Source: Torreya grandis (Eukaryota; Streptophyta; Pinopsida; Cupressales; Taxaceae). Taken from it: a stretch of DNA of 64,000 nt. The position numbers and the translations under genes are program-made. Under the pieces are notes generated by a model. That model had not been told where the DNA came from. It ran no database searches and was given only the letters and a program-made list of their open reading frames with translations. Of the stretch, positions 48,901 through 62,536 are shown in pieces; position 1 is the first letter of the stretch; every line of letters begins with the position of its first letter. The stretch lies in assembly GCA_037957365.1 (NCBI GenBank), contig JARHVA010004254.1, forward strand, positions 1,198,001-1,262,000, written 5' to 3'.

Positions 48901-50112
48901 CTATCAAGGAGTTGCATAGTGATTCTACAGTGGTAGTGGGTAGGGCAGATCAACAAGCAAGGTTATACACCTTCTCACATTTTGCATCAGATTCTTCTCC
49001 AACAGCATTGCTGACTCATTCAGATGGAGTTAGCAAATTATGGCATGAGTGGTTTGGCCACCTTAACTACTGCTACCTTGAGCAACTTTGCAAACATGAC
49101 ATGGTCATTGGCTTGCCTCGTGTCCAATTCTCAAAAGGACTTTGCGAGGGGTACTCCCTTGGGAAGCATCCTGAAGCAAAATTTGACAAAGGTAAAGCTT
49201 GGAGGGCTTCACAACCTTTGGAGTTAGTCCACAGTGATGTATCGGGACCCTTTCCCAAACCATCTTTAACAAGGGCCAAGTACATCCTCACTTTCATTGA
49301 TGATTTCTCTAGGTACACTTGGATATATTTTCTCAAAAAAAAGTCTGAAGTGTTTGAAAATTTTCTAGACTTCAAGGCTCTTATTGAGAAACAGAGTGAG
49401 AAATCCATCAAGGTTCTTCAAACTGATAATGGAGGGGAGTATGTCAGCATTAGGTTTGAGCAGTTTTGCCACAAAGGGGATTGATTTGCAGCACACAGTC
49501 ACTTATAGTCCTTCATAGAATGGGGTTGCAGAACACAAAAATAGGTTCTTGAAAGAGATGGGTAGCTATATGATTCACTCCAAATCCTTAGCACCACAGT
49601 ACTGGGTTGAAGCCATCAATTGTGCTTTCTACATTCAAAACAGGGTTCCTCACAAAGCTTTGAAAGGGATAACACCCTTTAAAGCTTGGCATAAAAGGAA
49701 ACATGATGTTGAGCACCTTAGGGTTTTCAGATCCCCAGCCATGGCCCACATATTGAAGAAGAAATGCAAAGCTATGGAACATCAGTCCAAGCCTTGCATC
49801 TTTGTAGGATATTCGGATGGTATTAAGGGGTATCGCCTTCTAGATCCAGTCTCTCATGAGTTGTTCATCGAGAGAAGTGTCCATTTTCAGGAGAGTCCTA
49901 GAGACTCAACACTTGCCACTTCTTCTCCCTCATCAGATCTACTTCTTCATGATGATTCCTCATCAAATTCAGAACAACCACAACAGGTTCTCGAGCCAGA
50001 GACATCTTCTTCGAGTTTAGACAATGAGGACATGGATGCAAAGTCATCCACCTCTAGTCAGTCAGAGGATGAGGAGTTAACACCTGACTCACCCACTTTT
50101 GGGCCACTTTAG
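48816..50112 (+). pseudogene. Copia integrase (broken)
   Basis: GAG-pre-integrase domain [11 protein letters not shown] at about 49038. The zinc region has CEGYSLGKH where relatives have CxxCxxGKH, so one Cys is lost. Catalytic Asp in [10 protein letters not shown], second Asp in [11 protein letters not shown] (about 49420), Glu in NGVAEHKNRFLKEMG (about 49530). A frameshift near 49484 and a TAG at 49516 (where relatives have Gln in PQQNGVAE) break it. The C-terminal part (CIFVGYSDGIKGYRLLDP) and an acidic Ser-rich linker end at a stop at 50112. Confidence 0.9.
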
Positions 50113-50329
50113 GTTAGACAGACACTTGAGAGTGCTGGCACTTAGGCAGGAGATCCTGCAGATGACAGACAGACTAGGGGGGTTTTCAGAGAGATCCACA
50201 TGCCTTCTTTGCTTTAGTTTCAGATCTACACACTTTTCAAGAGGCATTAGGGGTACCTGAGTGGGATAATGATATGAAAGAAGAATATTCTTAATCAAAA
50301 ATCACACTTGGGACTTGACTTCACTTCCT

Positions 50330-51775
50330 AAGGGAAGAAAGATGGTTTGATGTAGGTGGATATATCAAACCAAGTTTGTAGCAGATGGGTCAGTTGATAA
50401 GTATAAGGCGCAATTGGTCACCAAAGGTTTCTCAGAGGTGGTAGGCATTGACTACTTAGAGACCTTTGCACCCATTGCAAAGATGACTTCTATCTGACTC
50501 ACCTTAGCTATTGCTGCAGCACATGGTTGGGATGTGCACCAGATGGATGTGAAGAGTGCCTTTCTTCATAGAGACCTAGAGGAGGAGATCTACATGGAGC
50601 AACCACTAGAATTTGTTTAAGATTCTTCCTTAGTAGGCAGACTTAAGGAAATCTATCTATGGCCTCAAACAAGCCCCTCAGGCTTGGTATGCCAAGATGG
50701 ATTCCTTCCTTCTCACAGTGGGTTTCATTAGGTGCCATTCTGACCCCAATGTCTACTTCTTGTGGTAGTATGATTCGCTCCTAATTTTGGTTCTATATGT
50801 TGATGACCTTTTGATTACTAGGAGTTCTTCATCGGCTATTGTAGCAGTGAAGGCATCTCTCCAAGATAGATTTGACATGACAAACTTGGGTTTGTTGCAC
50901 TACTTCCTTGGCATCGATATCTCACAGTCAGATTCAGGGATTTCTCTTGTACAGCCTAAGTATGCTCTTGATTTATTGGCTCAGTTTCACATGGCTGATT
51001 GAAAGCCATCTTTGACTCCCTTTCTATCAGGAGTCAAGCTTGAGGTTGATTGTTCTTTACCATTGTTTGATGCCACTCGATATCGACAACTTGTTGGCAG
51101 TCTCTTCTACTTGACTCACACCAGGCCCAACATATCATATATAGTGGGACTTGTCTCCAGATTTATGTAGGAACCTCATGAGCTACATTGGAAGGTAGCC
51201 AGGAGGATCTTGCATTACATATAGGGTTCACATAGATATATGATTCATTAAAAATTTAGCATAGAGGATGACTTGGTTGGATATATAGATTCAGACTGGG
51301 TTGGTAATTCATAGACTCGCAAGTCCACTTATGGTTACAGTTTCTTTCTAGGTTCTGGTCCTATCAGTTGGTCTAGCAAGAAGCAGAATGTTATTGCTAT
51401 ATCATCCATAGAGACAGAGTACAGAGGAGTTGTTAATGCAACTATTGAGGCTATCTAGCTTCATGGGATTCTTTCTAAGTTTGGCATTCCTATCAGGTAG
51501 TCCACCATCATTTATTGTGACAACCAGAGTACCATTTAGATTTACAAGAATCCAGTTCAGCACCAACGGACCAAGCACATAGAGATTCACATGTATTTCA
51601 TTCAAGACCTTATTCATAATTAGGTCATTGACTTGATATTTTTCCAGTCTTCAGAGCAGGGTGTAGACATCTTCACCAAACCTTTCACTGAGAGCAAGTT
51701 CATTCATCTATGAGCTCTTCTTGGGGTGTGGTCCACATCTGCAACAACATCTTTGGGGGGGCCCACTAGCCTCCT
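50330..51775 (+). pseudogene. Copia reverse transcriptase and RNase H (broken)
   Basis: RT signatures are [40 protein letters not shown] and the catalytic box LYVDDLLI at about 50793, followed by FDMTNLGLLHYFLGIDI. RNase H and connection: TRYRQLVGSLFYLTHTRPNI, YIDSDWVGNS, RKSTYGY, SSIETEYR, CDNQST and QHQRTKHIEI, ending near 51775. Only 50787-51002 is open. At least ten stops fall where relatives have Gln (TAG or TAA), and one TGA sits where they have Arg. Confidence 0.9.
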
Positions 51776-51833
51776 CAGGCCTAGTTGCTGGGACCCATTT
51801 TATATTTCCACACTGCCCACCTAAGCTGCACTT

Positions 51834-51842
51834 ATGGGGGGG
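51834..51842 (+). promoter_or_regulatory. Copia polypurine tract
   Basis: atgggggggg-type run directly before the 3' LTR start at 51843. Confidence 0.8.
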
Positions 51843-52309
51843 TATTAGTGTAGGTTTTTATTTTTCCCTATTATTTAATTAGGAAAATTATATTTGTGCA
51901 TACTTGGAGTTTTCCTACATTAGTGGGATAGGCTAGCTTATGTGGAGATGTGTGTCATAAATGTGTCATAAGTGTCATAAGAATGTCATAAGGAAATCCT
52001 TTATGGGAGTTACTTCTCTATTCTTAGCACCTTGTCACCACATTTCATGGAGGAGTTACAGTCTATTCTTGGGGTGCCTTGACCACCTTTTGTGGAGGAG
52101 TTACTTACGTGCTCTCCTATATGTATTCTTCACTTTGGCCATCTCATGTTAATCAGATATTGGGTTTTCTCCTATTTTGTCTTGTGAAATTTATCTTCTT
52201 GTATAATTTCAAATTACTTTAACATCTATGTGGTGTGTATTTGCTTCATCTCGTGTGATCACGTCTCCATTGCATTCACATTATCTGGATTTTGGCAACA
52301 ACTCCGATA
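51843..52309 (+). repeat. Copia 3' LTR
   Basis: 467 bp, 21 differences from 45792-46258. Confidence 0.95.
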
Positions 52310-53333
52310 GAAAGTAGCATCGATGTTACTGCCCATCAATGCATTAAAGTCATCCAATTTATAAATGAAACATACTATCATGATTAGGCTAAGTACTTTT
52401 AATGTGAGTTATCTCTTGATAGGATTAATATAAATATAATATCAATCCTCATTCATTCCTCACCTATCAATCAAACCGAAAAAACACTTAAGAAGCACTC
52501 AAGTTAACAAAATTTTTCCTATTCTACCCTATTATAATATCAATAAAAAGAATAAGCTATCTATTGGTTTTAAGTACTAAAGTAGCAGTCATATGATCAT
52601 ATTTGCCAAGTTATAAGCCAGGTCACTACTATACTTACTTTACACATTGCATAATTCACACACAAGCCAACACGTAGGGGAGAACTACATGAGTCTGAGG
52701 TCTTCTTCTACAGTATTGGCTATATAGGCAATGCCCTTTGATAGTGAGGTCATTGTGGGTTAGCTCAACACCTTTTGCCCACTAACCCATTTTTTCTCAA
52801 GGTCATATTGAAGATGCAAAGCTTGGGTTTTGCCATTTTTCTAGGAGTAATAGTCCATGACCTAGATTTGAATGTGCTAGAGTGAAGGTGAAACCAAACA
52901 TAGAAGCATCCAGGTGGTCACATCTTGTTTTAGTGCATATTTTATAGAGGATACTAGCGTCAAGATCAGATACTAGCATTGATGTAATTATCTTAGGATG
53001 ACACAAGTGTCCAAAGAGAAAGAGGCACTAGATCCAAAATCTAACAATTGATCTAGAATCTACCTCTTGCCTACTTCCTACCTGTACTAGATCCAACACT
53101 GTATTAGCATCATAAACAACTAAGTAATTTCTTTTATGTCATTTATATATCTAGAATAGTTATACTTTCCATTAATAGTCTATCTCAACTTTGTAAATTT
53201 AACATATGGTACATCTAAGTTTAACACATTAATTATCATGTTGTAAATATGATATTCATCCTTTTGATTTATCATTTTTATATCCTTAACCCTAACCAAT
53301 AAATAGGATCCATAACTAAATCAAGGTTAAATA

Positions 53334-53350
53334 TTTGGTAAACCCAATCT
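53334..53350 (+). promoter_or_regulatory. Candidate primer-binding site of element C
   Basis: tttggtaaacccaatc directly after the left LTR. Compare element D at 7612. The tRNA was not identified. Confidence 0.45.
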
Positions 53351-53739
53351 TTAAACATTAAACTCTAAGATAGTTAGGGTCTTTTGATTTTTTTTCTTAT
53401 TGTTGATCCCTACCTAATAAATCTTGCAATCATGTTTGCCATGGACACATATATCAATTATTTCATGGTCAAATACCTTATATTTTCTATGGTTTACTAC
53501 ATTAATTGTCTTGTCAAAACTATTAAGTAAATCTATGCACATAATGCGAGAGTATTAGAATGTAAACAACATTTGATATCTCTCCATAGGTCATCTTGTA
53601 ATGCTATAGAGCCTGTATCTAGATGCTAGTGTGCATGCTCTCAGCCATCTATTCTACCCAATCCTTATTCGAGTGACAATGCCATCTCATACCCATTATT
53701 CACCCATGACTTATAGTGAATTATGCAATCCATGTTGTT

Positions 53740-54530
53740 ATTATTGGAAGAGGTAAGGTTGCTCAACCTATACCGTGACCTGTTAATATACAACAGGTAC
53801 CTCCTAAGCCTAAATTTGTGATAAAATCTAAGGTTTATGACCTTGTTGACTAATTAAGTAATACACATGCTAAAATTTATATACTTAAGCTCTTAAAATA
53901 ATCTAATGTTTACAAGGACATCTTATATGGGACATTGTGTGAAACTCAAGTTCCAAATTATATTGAGCCTAATTATTTTATAGATATCATGAGAGATCTC
54001 AAAAATAATGCCAAATTTATCACCTTTGATGCAAATGACTTACCATCAAAATATATTATTTATCAAGAGTTACCTTTGTTCATACAAGTGATAATGCAAA
54101 ATAAAGGCATCAAAAGTGTTCTCATTGATAATGGATAGGGCATAAACATTTGTAGTATTAATTTCTTAACCACCATGGGCATTAGCATATATATTATTCA
54201 AAAGTTGATTATGCATATCTAAGGATTCAATAATTCACATAGTTATCCAACTGTTCAAATTACATTAGATGTGACATTCAGACTAAAAACTATTTTAGCT
54301 ACTTTTCAAGTAACATCTCATTCATTGCATTATAATGTACTTTTGGTTAGACCTTGGATACATTTAATGGATTATGTTCCATCTAAAATTCATATATGTG
54401 TAAAATTCATACATGATGGGTCTTTATTAATAATGCCCATCGATAATGAACCTTTTAAATTTTACAAAATGATACAATCTGAAATTGAAGGTATTTATAC
54501 AATAATACCACCTAAACAATGCATCCTATA
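53740..54530 (+). pseudogene. Element C Tat-like protease region (broken)
   Basis: Pieces at 53935-54138 and 54271-54531 share one frame. Signals in order: a KSKVYDLVD-type phrase upstream, ITFDANDLPSKYIIY, protease site VLIDNG then GINIC (54110-54150, stop between them), RGFDNS-like text, and VRPWIHLMDYVPSKIHICVK (about 54340), which matches the GRPWIH..VPS.LH.KLK signature of the Tat/Ogre protease domain. The active site reads D-N-G, not D-S/T-G, as in several Tat relatives recalled from memory. Most of gag upstream is missing or unreadable. It would cut Gag when intact; not functional here. Confidence 0.7.
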
Positions 54531-55040
54531 GAGCACATATACATTTATGAAATAGGTGAGTCAAGTACAATGGATCTTCCATCTCTAGATGAAACTAAGG
54601 TACCACATATTGAGATTCACACAAATGCACATCAAGAGCAAGAACTATTTCTAAAAGAGCCATTAAAACAACAAGAGCCTCCTTCATTTGAGCTTCTTTT
54701 ATTAGTGAAAACTAAGCAAAATGATGGTTATGTTTTTGATTACTATGATAGTGATGCTGATACCACTCATGATATGACAAATGAAAAAATGCACGCACTA
54801 AAATTTGATCCAATTGATAACCTTTCACATAACATATTTGAACCTATAGGCCCTAGTATATACATAACCAATCCACTTATAGAAGGAACAACACTAAATG
54901 TAGACAAGGGGAACACAACCATAATGGATGAGCATGTAAATGCTTGTTACTCAATCTACCCCTCATGGTTAAAAGCATCGAGCCAACCGTATAAAGGTCA
55001 AATGCAAGTATACCATGTGAATAATGTGGAGTCTTCATAA
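54519..55040 (+). CDS. Orphan ORF, 173 codons, after the protease region of element C
   Basis: Open from MHPIEHIYIYEIGESS to a TAA at 55038-55040, in a different frame from the protease remnant and overlapping its end by a few codons. Acidic and Gln/Glu-rich (NAHQEQELFLKEPLKQQEPP), then an Asp-rich stretch (DYYDSDADTTHDM). No domain recognised. It holds the position of the poorly conserved linker after protease in Tat elements. A similar Asp/Tyr-rich stretch is readable in element D near 9325. It may be a chance survivor in old DNA. Confidence 0.35.
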   Translation: MHPIEHIYIYEIGESSTMDLPSLDETKVPHIEIHTNAHQEQELFLKEPLKQQEPPSFELLLLVKTKQNDGYVFDYYDSDADTTHDMTNEKMHALKFDPIDNLSHNIFEPIGPSIYITNPLIEGTTLNVDKGNTTIMDEHVNACYSIYPSWLKASSQPYKGQMQVYHVNNVESS

Positions 55041-56574
55041 TAATCTTCACAACCTATCAAAAGGCCAAATCCTTCTATTTTTTAAATGAGAACTATCTTT
55101 CAAACCCACCAAAGCATGAAGATTTGACTATTTCTATTAATATTTATGGGGTATATTACCACCATCTATAGTTTGATATGAACAAGTGGGATACAACATG
55201 TAGAAATACATTTTTTGAACACTTGGGACATACTACAAATGAATTCATAAACTCTCCATTGATGTCAGAATCCTATAAATATATTTGGTTACCTATTACT
55301 TGTGGTACACGTGTGGTGACCACAACCATATGGATACTAAATCATGACCCCCATTTTAAATTAAAGCTTGGATAAAATTGGCTAGATGAATGACAAGCCA
55401 AGTTGGATACTACATATATGTGTGTTACCTTTCTTGATATTGACACATAGATTTACCACATAATGGATACAATTCTTTGCTCACATCGGTAGCATTAGGG
55501 AGGGCATTGGACAAGTATATTGAAGAAGAGGCAATCCATTATTAAAATCAACAATTAAAAAATATTTTTACAAATGGTCCCACACCTTTTGATGATGATG
55601 AATTCCTTGATTGGAACTCTTAACATTCCAAAAATACCAAAAATACCCAAAAAAATAAAATACATTCAAAAAATCAAAAATAATCTTGGCATATACATGT
55701 TCTATTGGCTCCTTGGAATATATATGTTAGTTCCATGTTGAGGACTAGCATATCATTTACTCTTACATACACATGTACAAACATACACAAATACATGATA
55801 CACATATGGGTGTTGGGCCTTCCATCTACTCATGTCATCAGGATGTTGGGGGCATCCATCTTCTACAATCTTGATATACATAGGTTATATGATTCGATGA
55901 TAACTTTACACTATCATGTTTGAGATTACATACGTACTTACACATGCCTATTATGCATGATTGTACATTATATAGGGTACTTAATATGCTATGTTCTTGA
56001 CATTTTTTTGTTAACATAATTGATCCCTGGGTCACTATAACATGTTTATGTTGGTTGCTTATGATTTTTTTTACACACTTCCTTGAGTGTTATGCCTTGC
56101 TATTGTCTTAATTTTTAGAGAATTTGAATATGCTCTATTATATGTGGCCCCTATGCCTATGATTGCCTTCTTGGACATTTGAATATGTCACTACATTCTT
56201 GGACATTTTAATATGTCATTCCTTACTTTTGTGGATAGTTGACTAAGTCATGTGCATTTGATTTCAAGACATTTGAACATACCCCTTGTTTGTGGTCTCC
56301 TTGGACCATTACCTTTTGACTTACTCTTGAGTACTCTTGTGCGTGTACTGATTTGCTTATTGAGCTTATACTGCTACTATCTAAACATTTCCATTATATT
56401 TATCATGCATCATAGGCCTACATGTGATCACATTGGTTCTATGCACTTTAATGATACATTTACCTAGACATATTTCCTTTTATATGCTACATGGTTACAT
56501 TCGTAGATTTATAGTTGTCTTACCCTTTTGAGGTGAGATAACTACTAGGGACTATTTTTCCCTCACCTTAAAGG
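55041..56574 (+). other. Internal region of element C, mostly non-coding
   Basis: A 65-codon frame at 55178-55375 (MNKWDTTCRNTFFEHLGHTT) follows in another frame and may be the decayed continuation of the orphan ORF. The remainder is non-coding and related to 29700-30660 in element D. Confidence 0.4.
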
Positions 56575-57005
56575 TGGGGGGCATATTAGTGGGGGCATGT
56601 TATGATTACATGGCCTCCACACATTCATAGTTCTAGATTACAGTGGGGGCATAATTTGGAAGCATGTTCTCCACACTCACATAGTATATGATACAACAAT
56701 TTACAGATTTAGTTGGGGTATGTCATGATGACATGGATTCCATACATTTAAAATTTTAGATTTAATGGGGGCATGCTTTAGAAGCATATTCTCTAAATTT
56801 ATTTAGTATGGTAATTATAATTCATAGATTCAGTGGGGGCATGCTTTAGAAACATGTTCTCCAAACATACTTAGTTGTCAGCATCTTTAGTTTATAGTGG
56901 GGGTATATTTTGGAAATATGTCCTCCACATTAGTACTTATACCAGTTTTAGATTTTTCCATATATAGTGGAGGCATGTTTTAGAATCATGTGTTCCACAC
57001 TTACA
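56575..57005 (+). repeat. Minisatellite of seven hairpin units, 53-70 bp apart
   Basis: Cores start near 56589, 56643, 56713, 56766, 56833, 56898 and 56967. Pattern: gtgggggcatg, a short loop, catgttctccacac. The G-rich left side pairs with the CCAC right side, and CATG pairs with CATG. The unit at 56898 has tat...ata in place of cat...atg. It sits in the 3' non-coding part of the element. Two or three weak units lie at the same place in element D (31037-31170). Confidence 0.75.
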
Positions 57006-57429
57006 TAGTTTTTTGAATTAGCCAAAGCACACTGTTATATGATTTTGATACACATTTATGGTAAAATTCTATACATGGTACCATTATTACACATAGTTTC
57101 AACATGAGACAAATCCAAGGGACATATTTTATGCAACATGTGCCTAATATTACAAAATCCAAATCAAATTCATATTCCAAAACTATTGCACATAATGATA
57201 CCCAATGAACTTTTATAGACTTTAGTGATCCAATCTACTATAGTAGCTGGTTCACCTTTTGGTATGGTTGGGGTGATTACATCACCCAATCTTTCCAAGT
57301 TTTATGTTGGGACTTGATCTTTCAAACTTAGTAGGTTACAAGCATAATTGGGTTGCACAATTGAGTTAATATTGACTATTAGGTGATAGCTTACTTTTTG
57401 CTCCAAAGTTGGGGGCATGTGCCTTCTAA

Positions 57430-57464
57430 TCTCTCTCTCTCTCTCTATATATATATAGATATAT
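57430..57464 (+). repeat. Compound (TC)n(TA)n microsatellite
   Basis: ctctctctctctctct followed by tatatatatatagatatat, in the 3' part of element C. Confidence 0.9.
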
Positions 57465-57828
57465 GTCTCCTTGGATTTATGCACGTAAAAATAATTATCT
57501 ATATTTATCCTAATCTTAGTTTCAAAACCTTACAATGATACATCATTTACAAAAATAACTTGCCAATAGGCAAGGTGGTTACATCGACACACAGGTGTAC
57601 TCTTAAACTTTACTCTTTCAATTTCAATCAAATTTCAAGTACTTTTAACCTAGATTATATGCATTGATTAACACTATAACATGCTCTTGGTAGTAGGTTA
57701 GTCATAAGAAAAACACTCAAACTCAGCTCTAACAAAGCACACAAATTCAACTCAAGTAAAGATAAGGTGTGTATATATACCCAGGTACTTATTCCTTTCC
57801 TTTAAACTAGTAATTTCATTACTAGATT

Positions 57829-57840
57829 AAGGGGGAAGAA
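57829..57840 (+). promoter_or_regulatory. Polypurine tract of element C
   Basis: aagggggaagaa directly before tgtagatgat, the start of the right LTR. Confidence 0.85.
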
Positions 57841-59144
57841 TGTAGATGATATTTTGTGATTATGTATCACCTCAGTCTTATATACTTGGTAAAAATCATG
57901 ACTCTGGTTATTCCTCTTGGTTTTACACATGCCTTGCTTCTGCAAGCCTCACATATGCTCTATCTTGTGCCCCTTGGCCTATCTCTTAGTCTAACTAGCC
58001 TTATAGTGATGACATAGACATAATATCTTACCTAAAATGCTTAAGTATTACTTATCTTACACCTCTACAAGTTCTGAGCCTATGCCTACTCTCCTTCTCC
58101 CTAGACACTAACATTTAGGTCAAACAATAGCATTGACATTACTATCCTAGACTGATGCAAGTGTTTAGTGCCCTAAAGTCATATAATTTACAAATAAAAC
58201 ATATTAAAATGGTCAGCCTAAGTGATTTAATATGAGTTATCTCTTGATAGGATTGGTATAAATACAATATCAATCCTCATTCATTCCTCACCTAGCAATC
58301 AGACTAAAAGAACACTCAAGAAGCAATCAATAAGCACTCAAGTTACTAAAATATTTCCTATTCTACCCTATTTTGATATCAATCAAAGGAACAACCTAGC
58401 TACAGTTTTGAAGTACTAAAGGAGCAGTCATAAGGTCATATTTATCTAGTTACAAGCTAGGTCACTGTTGTACTTGTTTTACACATTGCATGATTCACAC
58501 ACAAGCTAACATGTAGGGGAGAAATACATGAGTTTGAGGTCCTATTCTAGATTATTAGATATATAGGTAACACTTTTTAATAATGGGGCATTATAAGTCA
58601 ACTAGACATTATGTGCCCACTAACCCATTTTCCCTGAAGGTCATATTGAAGATGCAAAGCTAGGGTTTTGCCATTTCACTAAGAGTGATAATCCATGACC
58701 CATATTTGAATGCAACAAAGTGAAGGTAAATCCAAACCCATGAGCATCCAAGTGTTTGCATCTTTTTTTAGCACGTATTCCATATAGGAAACTAGTAATG
58801 AGATTAGACACTAGCGTCAACACAACTATCCCAGGCTAATGTAAGTGTCCAGAGAGCCATAATCTAAAAATTGATCCATAATATACCTCATACCTATACC
58901 AGATCCCACTTTGTATTAGCATTAGAAATATATAATACTTTATTTTATGTCATTTGTATATCTAACATAGCTATACTTTTCATTAATAGCCTATCTCAGC
59001 TTTATAAATTCAACATATAGTACATATGAGTTTATCACATTAACTGGACTACTGTAGATATGATATTCACCCTTGTGCCTCATCATTTCTATATCCTTAA
59101 CCCAAACCACTAATTAGGATCCATATCCAAATTAGGGTTAAACA
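57841..59144 (+). repeat. Element C right LTR (3'), 1304 bp
   Basis: TGTAGATGATATTTTG at the start and ggttaaaca at the end, followed by the CTAGG flank. Confidence 0.85.
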
Positions 59145-59149
59145 CTAGG

Positions 59150-62208
<3,059 letters not shown>

Positions 62209-62536
62209 CTATAATATTCATATGTTAATGTAGAGTTTGAAGTTTAGAAAATGCAATGCCAATTATATATGAATTATGCATGGGTATAATTCCCCCAAAG
62301 GTGAATATGTGTCATGTAAACCAATGTGGAATATATAGTAAATTGAATAATGCATATGACAATCAAGTAATGCCAAGATGTAAAGAGTGCTAAGGATATG
62401 AATGGCCCAACTAATGTAATAAGGCAAGGAATGAAATTAATATGGCCTATCAAAGTGATACATGCATGACCAATATAATTATGTATAATGAAATATGGGT
62501 ATCATGCCCCCATGGGCAAATTATGCTCAAAGGAAA

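Larger units (their letters stand above)
45792..52309 (+). mobile_element. Ty1/copia element, full structure, 6518 bp
   Basis: Two 467 bp LTRs, initiator-Met-type primer site, gag-protease-integrase-RT-RNase H in copia order, and a G-run polypurine tract before the 3' LTR. Flanking 5-mers are GATAG (45787-45791) and GAAAG (52310-52314), a 4/5 match. The empty site is visible in the other LTR of C at about 58128. LTRs differ at 21 of 467 positions (4.5%). Its ends are TATTAG...CCGATA, not TG...CA. Confidence 0.95.
45506..53333 (+). repeat. Element C left LTR (5'), split by the copia element
   Basis: Pieces 45506-45791 and 52315-53333, matching 57841-59144 (tgtagatgatattttgtgattat, cctctacaagttctg, agtcatatgatcatattt, aggatccat). 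Ends ggttaaata. Confidence 0.85.
45506..59144 (+). mobile_element. Non-autonomous Tat-like LTR element C, host of a copia element
   Basis: LTRs at 45506-53333 (with the copia element inside) and 57841-59144. After removing the insert the lengths are 1305 and 1304 bp. Flanking 5-mers are CCAGG (45501-45505) and CTAGG (59145-59149), one transition apart. A primer-site-like tttggtaaacccaatc follows the left LTR and aagggggaagaa precedes the right LTR, so orientation is plus. The internal 4507 bp hold a protease-region remnant, an orphan ORF and a hairpin minisatellite, but no RT or integrase. Size and order match element D. Confidence 0.85.

Noticed and set aside
49073..49411. 112-codon minus-strand ORF
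   Set aside because: Antisense shadow of the copia integrase.
56575..57005. CRISPR-like array
   Set aside because: Unit spacing is irregular, repeats are degenerate and the context is a plant retrotransposon.
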